Shown piece after piece: positions 8,579-18,113 of a stretch of DNA of 64,000 nucleotides. The DNA lies in the NCBI GenBank assembly GCA_013289795.1, contig JABCZH010000008.1:1-64000 (forward strand), in the 5' to 3' direction. Each line of letters starts with the position of its first letter. Position 1 is the first letter of the stretch. Below the pieces are notes generated by a model. The model saw only the letters and a list, made by a program, of their open reading frames with translations. It ran no database searches and was not told where the DNA came from. A program made the position numbers and the translations under genes. The DNA comes from Acidobacteriota bacterium (GTDB lineage: Bacteria; Acidobacteriota; Terriglobia; Terriglobales; Acidobacteriaceae).

Positions 8579-10567
8579 TCAACCCTGCGCCCCGGCAGCC
8601 GCCTGGCGCGCGTTGGCCAGTGTGGATTTATCCATGCGCCTTCCCGTGACCCGTTCCAGTTGTTCCAGCGCAAAGCGATCCATGGAGTCAAGCAAGTCGC
8701 GGGACATCTTCGACATCTGCTCGGCGGAGGCCGCCAGTTCAGTCGATCCCGAAGTAGTCTGCTGCACCAGTTCCCGCATCCGCTCCATGGCTTTGACCAC
8801 CGCGTGCGCTCCCGAGGCCTGCTCTTCCACCGCAGAATTGATCTCGTGGGTGATTTCGTTCAAGCGGGTGGTGGCGCGGGCGATCTGCGCCGAGCCATGT
8901 GACTGTTCATTGGTAGCTGCGCCAATTTCCTGCGCGAACTTGTACACCTCGGTGACCACGTTGGAAATTTTGCGCAACGCGGTGTTGAGTTCCTGCCCCA
9001 GACCCAGTCCTTCGTTGACAATCCCGGTGCTACGGTTCATGTTCTCAACCGCTTTGCGCGCCTCTTTCTGGATGCTTTGAATGAGGTCGGAAATCTCCTT
9101 GGTGGATTGGGCGGATTTTTCCGCCAGCTTGCGAACTTCATCCGCAACCACGGCAAAGCCCAATCCGTGCTCGCCAGCGCGTGCGGCTTCGATGGCCGCG
9201 TTGAGCGCCAGCAGGTTGGTTTGTTCGGCTAGGTCGTCGATCACCTCGATGATCTTGCCGATGTCGTCCGCTCTTTGGCCCAACACGTCGATGATTTCGC
9301 CGGAAGACTGAATCGTGGTGTTGATCCGGTTCAATCCATCGGTCGCCTTGTCCATGGTCGAGATGCCGCTGTGCACCTCCTCGCGGGAGCGGTTCGAGAT
9401 GTCCAGCAGCACTTTCGCGGTGTCGGCCACGCGCTGAATGGAGGCCACCATCTGATCGATGGAAGCTGAGGTCTCGCTGACGCTTGACGCCTGGGTTTGC
9501 GTGCTCTTAACCATGTTCTGCACGTTGACGCTCATTTCGTGCATGGTGCTGGTGACTTCGTCGATGGCCGACGAAGTCTGCAAACTGATCTTGGCGGATT
9601 CGTCGGAGGCCCCGGCCACTTGATTGGAGGCGCTGGCCACTTGCGAGGCAGCGTCCCGCACGTTGCGCACCAGGTTCCTGAGGCCTTCGATCATGCTCAC
9701 GAAGGCTTTGCCCAGAGTGTCATTCTTCGATCGCGGTTCGACTTCGACGTTCAGGTTCCCGCCGGCGATCGCTTCCGAGACCGCTGCCATCTCCTTGAGG
9801 TAGGTCACCATGGCCGCAAAGCTCCGCGACAACTCGCCGATTTCATCGCGGCGGCCGAGGTCGATTTCGTGGTCCAGATCGCCGGCATTGCCGATCTGCC
9901 GCGCCACTTTCATCAGATTGCGCAGCGGCTCCGTGATCGACCTGGAGGTGGAGTAGGCGATGGCGATGCCCAGGGCCAGTGCCAGAAGAGTGCTGATCAA
10001 CGCGATGACGATGGTGGCGGTGGCGGCGGTTTCATCCGACTTTCGCCGGAGTTCGAGGACCTTGGTGTTTTCCAGATCGGCTACTTCCAGAGAATCGGTG
10101 GCGGCTTTGACCCAGGAGGACGCATCTTTTTGCAGGTAGAAAATCTGCAGCTCAGCCACTGTGGCATTGCCACTGTCCACGTCTTTGCGTTTCTCGATCA
10201 ACGTTGCCGCAAAATCCCGTCCCCAGTTCTGCTCGCTGGTTTGCACCTTTGCCAGAGCGGCTTTCTGCTGCTCCGAATTGGCCAGGTTCTGGGCCGTTTG
10301 CAGGGATTCCTGTAGGATGCGCAGGCCGTCGTTCAGCCTCTCGACTTCACGGGTATCTCCGCTCAGCAGATAGTTGCTCAAATACAACCGGTTCTGCATC
10401 ATCTGAAACCGGATCTTGTCGTTGGTCTGCGCCATCTGCAACGCCTGCGATGCCGCAGCCTTGGCGCTGTGTTCCCGCTGCACGGCGACCAGATTGACGA
10501 GGAACAGCACCACCACCATCGCAAGCACCGCGCCAAAATTCACATAGAGCTTCTTGCCAATCGTCAT
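8579..10567 (-). CDS. Methyl-accepting chemotaxis protein
   Basis: A 662-residue chemoreceptor. A first membrane segment (about residues 8-28, VLAMVVVLFLVNLVAV) is followed by a helical periplasmic sensor domain of roughly 150 residues, a second membrane segment (about 183-205, TIVIALISTLLALALGIAIA), a HAMP domain, and a long signalling coiled coil. The highly conserved hairpin tip is present (ALNAAIEAARAGEHGLGF and VVADEVRKLAEKS). No C-terminal CheR-docking pentapeptide of the NWETF type is visible. As first gene of the che operon it is the likely dedicated receptor; the sensor region resembles four-helix-bundle types and its ligand cannot be told. Confidence 0.93.
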   Translation of the reverse strand: MTIGKKLYVNFGAVLAMVVVLFLVNLVAVQREHSAKAAASQALQMAQTNDKIRFQMMQNRLYLSNYLLSGDTREVERLNDGLRILQESLQTAQNLANSEQQKAALAKVQTSEQNWGRDFAATLIEKRKDVDSGNATVAELQIFYLQKDASSWVKAATDSLEVADLENTKVLELRRKSDETAATATIVIALISTLLALALGIAIAYSTSRSITEPLRNLMKVARQIGNAGDLDHEIDLGRRDEIGELSRSFAAMVTYLKEMAAVSEAIAGGNLNVEVEPRSKNDTLGKAFVSMIEGLRNLVRNVRDAASQVASASNQVAGASDESAKISLQTSSAIDEVTSTMHEMSVNVQNMVKSTQTQASSVSETSASIDQMVASIQRVADTAKVLLDISNRSREEVHSGISTMDKATDGLNRINTTIQSSGEIIDVLGQRADDIGKIIEVIDDLAEQTNLLALNAAIEAARAGEHGLGFAVVADEVRKLAEKSAQSTKEISDLIQSIQKEARKAVENMNRSTGIVNEGLGLGQELNTALRKISNVVTEVYKFAQEIGAATNEQSHGSAQIARATTRLNEITHEINSAVEEQASGAHAVVKAMERMRELVQQTTSGSTELAASAEQMSKMSRDLLDSMDRFALEQLERVTGRRMDKSTLANARQAAAGAQG

Positions 10568-10617
10568 CGCTATTCCTCCACTAAATCGCAGCTTCTCCTC
10601 GTGCCCTGGGGCGCGGC

Positions 10618-10983
10618 CTACTCCGCCGGACGCTTAGGCTGGAAATCGAATTCCAGCGTCACTGTGCTTTCGTCCGCCGCCGGTTCAAACTTCCATTTCT
10701 TCACTGCGTCCAGCGCGGCATTCACCAGAACCGGATTTCCGCCCACCACCCTGGCGTCTTTCGTATTACCGTTGGCGGCAACCACCACAACCACCTTCAC
10801 CGTGCCGCGGATGCTCAAACGGCGCGCCAGATCGGGGTAGCTGGGAGAGACCCTGGTCTTCACCTTTCGCACCACTTCCGCTTGAGCGAAGGCGTGCCCC
10901 GGGACAATCGCTCCTGGCGAGAGAAAGAACGCCCATAATGCCAGTACGGCGATCAGTCTCCATTTAGGCTCCTGGAAGCGCAC
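10618..10983 (-). CDS. Small secreted TonB-C domain protein
   Basis: A protein of about 121 residues consisting of a signal peptide (WRLIAVLALWAFFLSPGAIV, cleaved near AFAQ) and a single TonB C-terminal domain (SPSYPDLARRLSIRGTV, VVGGNPVLVNAALDAVKKWKF). The chosen GTG has a GGAGG four bases before it and gives a normal signal sequence; longer in-frame starts as far as 11079 would bury the signal. Lone TonB-C domains of this sort are abundant in Acidobacteriota and usually lack the membrane anchor needed to energise outer-membrane transport, so a periplasmic binding role is more likely. It lies upstream of, and in the same direction as, the chemotaxis operon. Confidence 0.75.
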   Translation of the reverse strand: MRFQEPKWRLIAVLALWAFFLSPGAIVPGHAFAQAEVVRKVKTRVSPSYPDLARRLSIRGTVKVVVVVAANGNTKDARVVGGNPVLVNAALDAVKKWKFEPAADESTVTLEFDFQPKRPAE

Positions 10984-11320
10984 GACCCCTCCGCCAGACA
11001 CATCTGGTCGTAAGTTCAGGTGCAATGCCTCTGCCAACCTTGAGACCTGTGAAGTTACCGTAGGGAATTGATCTAACATCAATATGTATCAACCACTTAG
11101 GGTGATTCGGCTTGAATCCGCGGGCTGTCTTCTTAGGAGATTCCTGTCTCAGGGGAAGACCCCACTCTCACTGTGAGACGGAGAATGAGGGCACGGCGGG
11201 AACTTCCCATTCGAGGTTCATAATTGGGCACTCCCACACCTAATAGTCTTGACTCAAATTGAGATTGTGGACTATTTTTCCATTATATTCAATTACTTGT
11301 AGTTGGCACTGTTGCTCACT
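10984..11320. other. Intergenic region between divergent genes
   Basis: A 337-bp stretch between the minus-strand TonB-C/chemotaxis unit and the plus-strand kinase operon, so it should hold two divergent promoters. It is more AT-rich near 11250-11310 (CATTATATTCAATTACTTG), a plausible promoter for the kinase operon, but I could not pick a convincing -35/-10 pair. No gene or RNA is evident. Confidence 0.4.
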
Positions 11321-14300
11321 ATGCAAACCGGACACATCACGCCGACCGAGGTTCCCCTTCACCATCATGGGGAGGAGGCTTTCCAAAGACTGCTGTTGCA
11401 GTTTTCCGAAGCCATGGCGGATGGCACGCCTTCCGGTTCCGTGATTCAACTGTTCTGCCGCAGCACCCGCGAATTTTTTCAGGTCGATGGCACGTATTTT
11501 TGGCGTGTGAGTCCGCCGGATGAACTGGTCGCCGCCGAAGCGGACGGTTTGCTGGCGGAGGATTTCCGCGGCCAGCGCTTGCAGGCACGCGACAGTGCAG
11601 TCGCCATCGAAGCTGTCCGGCATCGCCGGACGGTTTACGTCAATCGTGTGGATCCCAACCGCTATCCCGTGGCCGGCGAGTTCCACGCCAAGTCACTCAT
11701 GGCGGCGCCGCTGGTGGTGGCCAACGAAGTGATCGGCGCGGCCGTCTTCCTCAGTGCCTCCGATCCCGATTTCTTCCACGATGATCTGGCCATCAAGGCC
11801 ACCATTCTGGCTGGACAACTGGGCAGCCTGCTCGAGGCCAACCGTTTAACTCAGCTCTCCCGCGAGGAGCATCGCCGGGCGGAGATTCTGACCGAGGTTG
11901 CCCAAGCCGTACATGGCATGCCGGACACTTCGACCGTGGCCGAGGCCGTCGCCGCACATCTGCGGATGCTGCTGAACACCCGGCTGGTTTGCATCCTCTT
12001 GCGGGAAGGAACCACAGTTCAGTTGCACGCCGTGGCCGCGGAGTCGCCTCAACTGGCGGCTTCCGTGCGTGCCCGCTACGACCGCAAGGCGCTGCAATTC
12101 GCCGCTGATCTTACCGCCCGAGCCATGGCCGCGGGCGAAGTCATTGCTGTGGCCATCGATCCCCACACCCACGCTCTGGGAGAATTGGTTCCGGCCGGCA
12201 TGTTGCTCGCGGCTCCGATTCGCACTTCCCGCGCCCAGGGCGCCATTCTGGTTTATCCGCGGCACCAGGGTCCCTTCCGCGCCGAAGAGAAATCCTTGCT
12301 GGCAGCGGTGGCGGGCTTTGGCGCGGTAGCCATAGCCAATGCGGAACTCTGCGTGACCGCGCGCGCCCAAGCCCAGGAGTTGCAGCAACTGCTCGACATA
12401 TCGTCGGAGCTGGGATCGATCGCTGATCTTGATCAGTTCATGCAACGCTTCGCCTTGCGCGCCGCCGACCTTCTGGGGTTCGACCGCGCATTCCTTGGTC
12501 TGCTGGAAGATGGTGTATTTCGCGTTCGCTGGGGAGCAGAGCACGGCAGAACTGAACGCCTCGAACTGGTTCTGCCGGAAGGGCCCACCACACGCGCTCT
12601 CATGAACCGGGAGGTTTTCTGGTCCGACGATGCCACCCAGATCCCCGGAGCCAACCGCGAGGCCCTGGCCACGTTCAATGTCAAGCAAATGTTGACCGTG
12701 CCGCTGTTGAACGCGCGAGGCGAAGTCCTGGGCATGTTCGGCGTACTCGATCGCCTGGATCGCACCGGCATCTCGCAGTCGGACATTCGTTCCGCCCGCA
12801 TTCTGGCCGCCCAGGTCGCGGTCGCGCTCGAGTCCACCCGCAACCTGCATTTGTCGGAGCAGCATCGCCGCCGCGCCGAGTCTTTGATGGGCCTGGCACT
12901 CGAGCTGAATTCCCAACTCCAGCTTCCCGAGTTTGCCAGAAGCTTCGTCACCCGGGCCGCCGACCTGATGGAAGCTCCCATGGCTGCCCTGGCAGTAAAG
13001 CAAAATCAGGGATTGGAAATCGTCGCGCTCCACGGGACCTCGGTCCCCGACGGCCGCCAGGATGCTCTGCTGCATAACCTACAAGATGCCCTCACCAACA
13101 GCCTGTCCCGCAGCCCAGAGGCTGTAATATGTGGCAACGCTCTCGATCTTCTCGGCGATGACGTCAGGTCCGCACTTGGCTGGAAGGACTGCAGCCTGAT
13201 CCGTCTTCAGGGATCATCCGGAGAACTGGTTGGAGTCCTGTGCCTGGCCAACCGGCAAAAGCCTTTGGAGCGCACCGACCAGCAGTTGCTGCAAGCCGTG
13301 GCCGCGCACGCCTCCATTGCCCTGGAAAACGCCCGGCTATTTACGCGCATGCACCAGGCCAACCGCCACTGGATCGAGATCTTCGACGCCATCTCGGACT
13401 TCATTGTGGCCCACGACCAAGCCGACAAGGTCTTGCGCGTTAATCGCTCGCTCGCCGACTTCATCGGAGTTCAGCCGCAGGAACTGATCGGCGTCAACAT
13501 GAGCGGGCTGATGGTGACCAACGATGAAACCCCGGTGCACTCCTGCCCCTTCTGCCGTTCCCCTATGGATGACGCGGTCGCCGACGAGTACGTCCTCCCA
13601 GTGCTCGACCGTACCTACATTGTCTCCAGTTCCCGTGTGCACAGCGCCACTAGCGAAGGCTTGCAGATCATTCACGTCCTGAAAGACATCACCGACCGCC
13701 GGGAGGCCGAGCGCCGCTATCGCGAATTGTTTGACAACATTCAGGAAGGCGTGTTTTTTGCCACCCCGGATGGCCGCTTCGTCGAAGTCAACGACGCGCT
13801 GGTACGAATGCTCGGATATACCAGCCGCGAGGAACTCTTGCAGGCGGACATCCGCTCCCAGGTCTGCTTCTCGCCGGAGCAGTATGAAGAGTTCACCCGC
13901 CAGATGCAGCAGCATGGCGCTGCTCGGAACCAGGAGCAGACCCTGCGCCGTCCCGACGGCGCCCCCGTACACGTTCTGGTCAACGCCTTCGCGGTTCGGG
14001 ATGCCCAAAGTCGCAACCTGCAGTACCGCGGCGTCATGCTCGACATCAGCGGCCTCAAGACGTTTCAGTCCGAACTCTATCGCGAACGCGACTTCTCGGG
14101 AAAGATCCTGAACCATACCCAAAGTCTCATCCTCGTGGCCGATACCAGCGGCCTGATCAGTTATGCCAACCGCCGCTGGTATGAAATGGGATACCAGCAG
14201 CATCAGCTTCTGGGACGGCCCTTGGAGGACCTGATCGCCCCCCAGCGTCGGCAGGCTCTGGCCGAGGCTTTCTCCACCACACTGACCGGCCAGCAGGTCG

Positions 14301-15160
14301 ACAACCTGGAAATCCAGATTGCGCGCGGGCAGGAAGTCGGACGTTTTTCTGTGAACCTGAGTCCCATGCGCGACGAACAGGGAACCGTCACCAGCATTGT
14401 GGTCGTCATGAGCGACATCACTGACGCCGCCACGCTCCAGGCCAAGCTGATGCATGCGGAAAAGATGGCCGCCGTCGGCCAGTTGGTTTCAGGCGTTGCC
14501 CACGAAGTCAATAATCCCCTGACTGCGATTCTCGGCTTTGCCGATCTGTTGCTTGAAAATCCGGAAATGCCCGAGACCGCTCGCAAAGACCTGCGCGTAA
14601 TCCTGCAGGAGGCGCAACGCACCAAGCAGATTGTGCAGAACTTGCTGAGCTTTGCGCGGCAGATGCCGCCGCAAAAGAGTCCGGTGCAACTCAATGCCAT
14701 TCTCCATCGCACCGTGCAGTTGCGCGCCTACGATTTCCGCAGCCGCGGCGCGGAAGTCATCGAGCATCTCGACGAGAATCTTCAACAAGTGATCGGCGAT
14801 TCCCAGCAACTGCAGCAGGTGTTTCTCAACATTCTCAACAATGCTTATGACGCGATGCGCGACACCGGCCGCCCCCCGCGGGTTGAGATCACGACCACCA
14901 ATTGCGGCAATCTGGTGGAAGTCACTTTTCGTGACAACGGTCAGGGCATCTCATCTCCCGAACGCATCTTCGATCCGTTCTTTACTACTAAAGACGTCGG
15001 CAAAGGCACCGGCCTCGGTCTCAGCATCTGCTACGGCATCGTGCATGAACACGGAGGCGAAATCGCTTGCCAGAACAATCCCAATGGCGAGGGCGCGACC
15101 TTCACCGTGCGCCTACCGGCCCTCGCGATTGGCGCGATTACAGGAGTGACTCGGCCATGA
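11321..15160 (+). CDS. Multi-GAF, multi-PAS sensor histidine kinase
   Basis: A very long (about 1279 aa) soluble-looking histidine kinase without membrane segments. By repeat structure there are four GAF-like domains (roughly residues 20-170, 185-345, 360-520, 530-675), then three PAS domains (about 680-790, 795-910, 915-1035), then HisKA with the H box VAHEVNNPLTAILGF, and a C-terminal ATPase domain (N box QVFLNILNNAYDAM, DNGQGI, FFTTKDVGKGTGLGLS). The first PAS carries a CPFC motif that could bind metal or respond to redox. The ATG at 11321 is preferred to a TTG 18 bp upstream. The stop overlaps the next gene, a lone receiver, so the two probably form a phosphotransfer pair. Confidence 0.95.
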   Translation: MQTGHITPTEVPLHHHGEEAFQRLLLQFSEAMADGTPSGSVIQLFCRSTREFFQVDGTYFWRVSPPDELVAAEADGLLAEDFRGQRLQARDSAVAIEAVRHRRTVYVNRVDPNRYPVAGEFHAKSLMAAPLVVANEVIGAAVFLSASDPDFFHDDLAIKATILAGQLGSLLEANRLTQLSREEHRRAEILTEVAQAVHGMPDTSTVAEAVAAHLRMLLNTRLVCILLREGTTVQLHAVAAESPQLAASVRARYDRKALQFAADLTARAMAAGEVIAVAIDPHTHALGELVPAGMLLAAPIRTSRAQGAILVYPRHQGPFRAEEKSLLAAVAGFGAVAIANAELCVTARAQAQELQQLLDISSELGSIADLDQFMQRFALRAADLLGFDRAFLGLLEDGVFRVRWGAEHGRTERLELVLPEGPTTRALMNREVFWSDDATQIPGANREALATFNVKQMLTVPLLNARGEVLGMFGVLDRLDRTGISQSDIRSARILAAQVAVALESTRNLHLSEQHRRRAESLMGLALELNSQLQLPEFARSFVTRAADLMEAPMAALAVKQNQGLEIVALHGTSVPDGRQDALLHNLQDALTNSLSRSPEAVICGNALDLLGDDVRSALGWKDCSLIRLQGSSGELVGVLCLANRQKPLERTDQQLLQAVAAHASIALENARLFTRMHQANRHWIEIFDAISDFIVAHDQADKVLRVNRSLADFIGVQPQELIGVNMSGLMVTNDETPVHSCPFCRSPMDDAVADEYVLPVLDRTYIVSSSRVHSATSEGLQIIHVLKDITDRREAERRYRELFDNIQEGVFFATPDGRFVEVNDALVRMLGYTSREELLQADIRSQVCFSPEQYEEFTRQMQQHGAARNQEQTLRRPDGAPVHVLVNAFAVRDAQSRNLQYRGVMLDISGLKTFQSELYRERDFSGKILNHTQSLILVADTSGLISYANRRWYEMGYQQHQLLGRPLEDLIAPQRRQALAEAFSTTLTGQQVDNLEIQIARGQEVGRFSVNLSPMRDEQGTVTSIVVVMSDITDAATLQAKLMHAEKMAAVGQLVSGVAHEVNNPLTAILGFADLLLENPEMPETARKDLRVILQEAQRTKQIVQNLLSFARQMPPQKSPVQLNAILHRTVQLRAYDFRSRGAEVIEHLDENLQQVIGDSQQLQQVFLNILNNAYDAMRDTGRPPRVEITTTNCGNLVEVTFRDNGQGISSPERIFDPFFTTKDVGKGTGLGLSICYGIVHEHGGEIACQNNPNGEGATFTVRLPALAIGAITGVTRP

Positions 15161-15558
15161 GCGTGCCCGCGATGAAACCTGCGTTCTTGCCCGTGCTGCT
15201 CATTGAAGATGAGCCGGCGGTGATGGCCTATGTCCGCGCCGCGTTAGAACGCAGCGGCTACAGCGTGGTCTGTACAGAATCCGGGGCTGAAGGGCTGCGG
15301 CTGCTGGCGTCGGAGAAATTCCTGGGCGTGGTTTCCGACATGCGCACCCCAGGCGGAGTTGACGGAGCCGACGTCCATGCCTGGTTGGCACGGAACTGTC
15401 CCGACCTCGCTCACCGGATTGTGTTCATCACCGGGGACATTGCCAACGACGACACTGTCGCCACTCTGCGCAAGACCGGCGCTCCCTGCGTGGAGAAGCC
15501 GTTCCGTGTGCAGCAATTTATTTCAGTCGTGGAAAAGACCATGGGGAAGGCGCCGTGA
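15157..15558 (+). CDS. Single-domain response regulator
   Basis: A 133-residue receiver domain with acidic pair ED in LLIEDEPAV, phospho-acceptor Asp61 (VVSDMRTPGGVDG), Thr in FITGD and Lys in VEKPF. It has no output domain. Its ATG overlaps the stop of the large kinase (ATGA), and its own stop overlaps the next GTG start (GTGA). Being sandwiched between a hybrid-free kinase and an NtrC-type activator, it may act as a phosphate sink or as an intermediate in the signalling chain; that is inference from position. Confidence 0.9.
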   Translation: MSVPAMKPAFLPVLLIEDEPAVMAYVRAALERSGYSVVCTESGAEGLRLLASEKFLGVVSDMRTPGGVDGADVHAWLARNCPDLAHRIVFITGDIANDDTVATLRKTGAPCVEKPFRVQQFISVVEKTMGKAP

Positions 15559-16964
15559 GCGAAGACCTGCGAATTCGACTTTTGATTGTGGATGATGAGC
15601 AGAGTATCCGCAAACTCTGCATCACCGTAGGCGAAGCCCTGGGGTTCACCTGCCTCGAGGCCAACAGCGGCGAGACCGCGCTGGCCCTGCTCGAAGAGCA
15701 GCCCGCCCACATGGTGCTGACCGACATGGTAATGCCCAACATGTCCGGAATTGAATTTCTGGAGAAAGTGAAGAAGCTGCTTCCCCGCACCGAAGTAGCA
15801 GTGATGACCGGCCACGGTTCGGTCGAAACCGCGGTGCAGGCCATGAAGCTCGGCGCCTACGATTACATCGGCAAACCCTTTTCGCCGCTCGAAGAGTTGC
15901 GTCTCTTCCTGCGCCGCATGGCCGAAAAGGTGCGCCTGGTGGAAGAGAACCAGTTTCTCCGCGAACGCGTCGACACAGAAACTGATCTGCACGGCATTGT
16001 CGGATCTTCCACCAAGATTCAAGACGTCTTGCGCGTTGTTTCGCGCTTGAAAGACACTCGCACCCCGGTCCTGATCGCGGGCGAAAGCGGCACCGGCAAA
16101 GAATTGGTGGCCCGCGCGATTCATTTCCGCGGCTCGTTCGCCAGCCGGCCGTTCGTTGCTGTCGATTGCGGATCGCTGGTCCCGACACTCATCGAAAGCG
16201 AATTGTTCGGCTACGAAAAGGGAGCTTTCACCGGTGCGCTGAGATCGAAGACTGGCTTGTTCCAATCAGCCAGTGGTGGCACCATCTTCCTCGACGAAAT
16301 CGGCGAATTGCCTCTGGAAATGCAGGCAAAACTCCTACGAGTTTTGCAGGAGAAAGAAGTCCGCCCGGTCGGCAGTAATCAGAGAACCAAGGTCGACGTG
16401 CGCGTGATCGCCGCCACCAACCGCGACCTCGAAGCCGAATATCGCAACGGAACCTTCAGCCAAGATATTTACTTCCGGCTCAACGTTGTGACTGTGCATC
16501 TGCCGTCACTGCGCGAGCGCCGCTCCGATATTCCCATGCTGGTGCATTGGTTCCTGGATCGCTACGCGGGCGGCAGTGCCATGCAGGTTACAAATTCCGC
16601 GATGAAATGCCTGCTGCAATATGACTGGCCGGGCAACGTGCGCGAACTGGAGAACTGCGTCGAGCGTGCGGTGGCGCTGGGTGACTCGCGGACGATTGAC
16701 ATCGGCGACCTGCCGCCAACCATCGCCTCAGCATCGCCCACGCAAGAAACCAGCGGCATGGGCAACTCGAGCGGATTGTCTTCCAACGATCTCGAAGACA
16801 TCGAACGCGCCACTATCGAGCGTGTGTTTGAACAAGTGAAAGGCGACAAAGTCATGGCCGGCAAGATGCTCGGTATCAGCCGCGCCACCCTCTACCGCAA
16901 GCTGAAGCGCTACAACATCGGCGGAAGGCACGAAATGCCGACGGGCAGCTCGGCGCTGCAATAG
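15555..16964 (+). CDS. NtrC-family sigma-54-dependent response regulator
   Basis: A 469-residue activator with three domains: receiver (acidic DD in LLIVDDEQ, Asp57 in LTDMVMPN, Lys in IGKPF), AAA+ domain (Walker A GESGTGKE, the sigma-54 contact loop GAFTGA, Walker B region TIFLDEIGELP, arginine-finger region LRERRSDIPML) and a C-terminal Fis-type helix-turn-helix (GDKVMAGKMLGISRATLYRKL). It should activate sigma-54 promoters after phosphorylation by the upstream kinase. The GTG start overlaps the preceding gene by four bases. All key motifs are intact. Confidence 0.96.
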   Translation: MSEDLRIRLLIVDDEQSIRKLCITVGEALGFTCLEANSGETALALLEEQPAHMVLTDMVMPNMSGIEFLEKVKKLLPRTEVAVMTGHGSVETAVQAMKLGAYDYIGKPFSPLEELRLFLRRMAEKVRLVEENQFLRERVDTETDLHGIVGSSTKIQDVLRVVSRLKDTRTPVLIAGESGTGKELVARAIHFRGSFASRPFVAVDCGSLVPTLIESELFGYEKGAFTGALRSKTGLFQSASGGTIFLDEIGELPLEMQAKLLRVLQEKEVRPVGSNQRTKVDVRVIAATNRDLEAEYRNGTFSQDIYFRLNVVTVHLPSLRERRSDIPMLVHWFLDRYAGGSAMQVTNSAMKCLLQYDWPGNVRELENCVERAVALGDSRTIDIGDLPPTIASASPTQETSGMGNSSGLSSNDLEDIERATIERVFEQVKGDKVMAGKMLGISRATLYRKLKRYNIGGRHEMPTGSSALQ

Positions 16965-17003
16965 GTCGCTGCAAGTGCCGAGTGCTTCCGAGGAAGATGT
17001 TCT

Positions 17004-17427
17004 ATGAGTTTCAGAACTGTCGTTGCTATCTTGATCTGTTCAGTCAGTCTGGCGGGTTCGATTTCGGCCCAGGATCGGAACGATCTTCACCCGTTCCCTG
17101 TAAGCTTGATTCGCCTAATAGCGAACCCAAAGCTGTTGGATGGTCGCCGCGTGCGGGTTGCTGGATACCTCGACAACAACGGCCCTGACCAGTCTTTCGG
17201 AATTTACGTGAACGAATCCGACGGCCGCAATTTCATTATCTCGAATTCGATTGATCTCCACGCCGACCGATCAATATACAAACAGCACAAAGGTCAGTAC
17301 GTGATTTTCAACGGTACCTTCCATGCTCCCCCCCCACGGCCCCTTAACAGACTACTTGAACGGATACATCGATCACGTCGACGGCGTTAGAACTTGGAGC
17401 CAAGGTGACGTTGCAAAGCAGCCCTGA
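17004..17427 (+). pseudogene. Small secreted protein with apparent frameshift
   Basis: The reading frame from the ATG at 17004 (ribosome binding site GAGGAAG) encodes a signal peptide (VVAILICSVSLAGSISAQ) and a small beta-rich domain typical of an OB-like family (PVSLIRLIANPKLLDGRRVRV, read in parts, then AGYLDNN and YVNESDGRNFI). At 17328-17335 there is a run of eight C, after which the frame becomes Arg-rich and stops at 17390. Reading one base fewer gives APPHGPLTDYLNGYIDHV and a sensible end at 17427. So either the genome or the assembly has one C too many. Function of the family is unknown. Confidence 0.65.
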
Positions 17428-17549
17428 GATCCTATATCAGGCGGCCGACACCGGTTGTAGGCGAGAGTTTCACTTTGCGGTGGCTCCGTGGATCCCTCGT
17501 TTTCCATATGAGACAGATGAGTATTGGACAACCGTCTCTCAACTAACCT

Positions 17550-18113
17550 TCATTTCCTCTCCACAAGCTTGACAAATCCAGGGACAGAATTTCTCAAGCT
17601 CGAGATCACGAACGCCCGGTCCTGCGAGATACCTGCACCCTGATCGTCAAGCTTGTCCAGCACAAGCTGTTCCGATAGGTGGTACTGATGAACCAGGAAA
17701 TCGTCCGCCGTCTGACAAACTACGCCGTATCGATCAAGGCATTGTTTCGGGAAATGCCTCGTGTTTTGGGTAATGATCGCGTTCGCGCGCGCTATGACTG
17801 CGGCAGCCAGCACATGCCTGTCGTCCCTGTCGGGAATACATTCGACCGTCCGAAGCAATTCAGGTGGCACTGAAACGATTGCCTCCGGGAACGCGACATT
17901 CATTTGTTTGCGGCGATATTCTACTTCGGACACGGTACGACCGAGCTTTGTTCGCAAAGCCTTGCTCATTTCTGCCATGATCTGCTCGCTCCACAGCGGT
18001 CGGTACATCGCGGGTTCTTCCGCCAGCCGCAATAGGAGATCGCAAAGTGAGGCTGGCACCAGGACACATGCATCCAGCACCGCCGAGTATTCATTTTCCT
18101 GGGTGAAAATCAT
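17550..18113 (-). CDS. PIN-domain protein, probable toxin
   Basis: A 187-residue protein with a PIN nuclease fold: the first acidic residue in AVLDACVLVP, a glutamate in the WSEQIMAEM helix, the DRDDRHVLAAAV segment with the third acidic position, and a last strand ANAIITQNTRHFP. PIN toxins cut RNA with a Mg2+ ion held by these residues. It overlaps the end of the upstream DNA-binding gene by 23 bp, the usual arrangement of an antitoxin-toxin operon. The C-terminal 50 residues (LSEQLVLDKLDDQGAG) are an extra helical tail. Toxicity has not been shown. Confidence 0.8.
   Translation of the reverse strand: MIFTQENEYSAVLDACVLVPASLCDLLLRLAEEPAMYRPLWSEQIMAEMSKALRTKLGRTVSEVEYRRKQMNVAFPEAIVSVPPELLRTVECIPDRDDRHVLAAAVIARANAIITQNTRHFPKQCLDRYGVVCQTADDFLVHQYHLSEQLVLDKLDDQGAGISQDRAFVISSLRNSVPGFVKLVERK

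Noticed and set aside
9497-10315. A 272-codon open frame antisense to the chemoreceptor gene
   Set aside because: Rich in His, Gly and Arg without domain or ribosome binding site; a shadow of the GC-rich coding strand.
11846-13075. A 409-codon open frame antisense to the large kinase, and another at 13337-14455
   Set aside because: Codon and residue pattern fits antisense of a GC-rich gene; the kinase domains on the plus strand are unambiguous.
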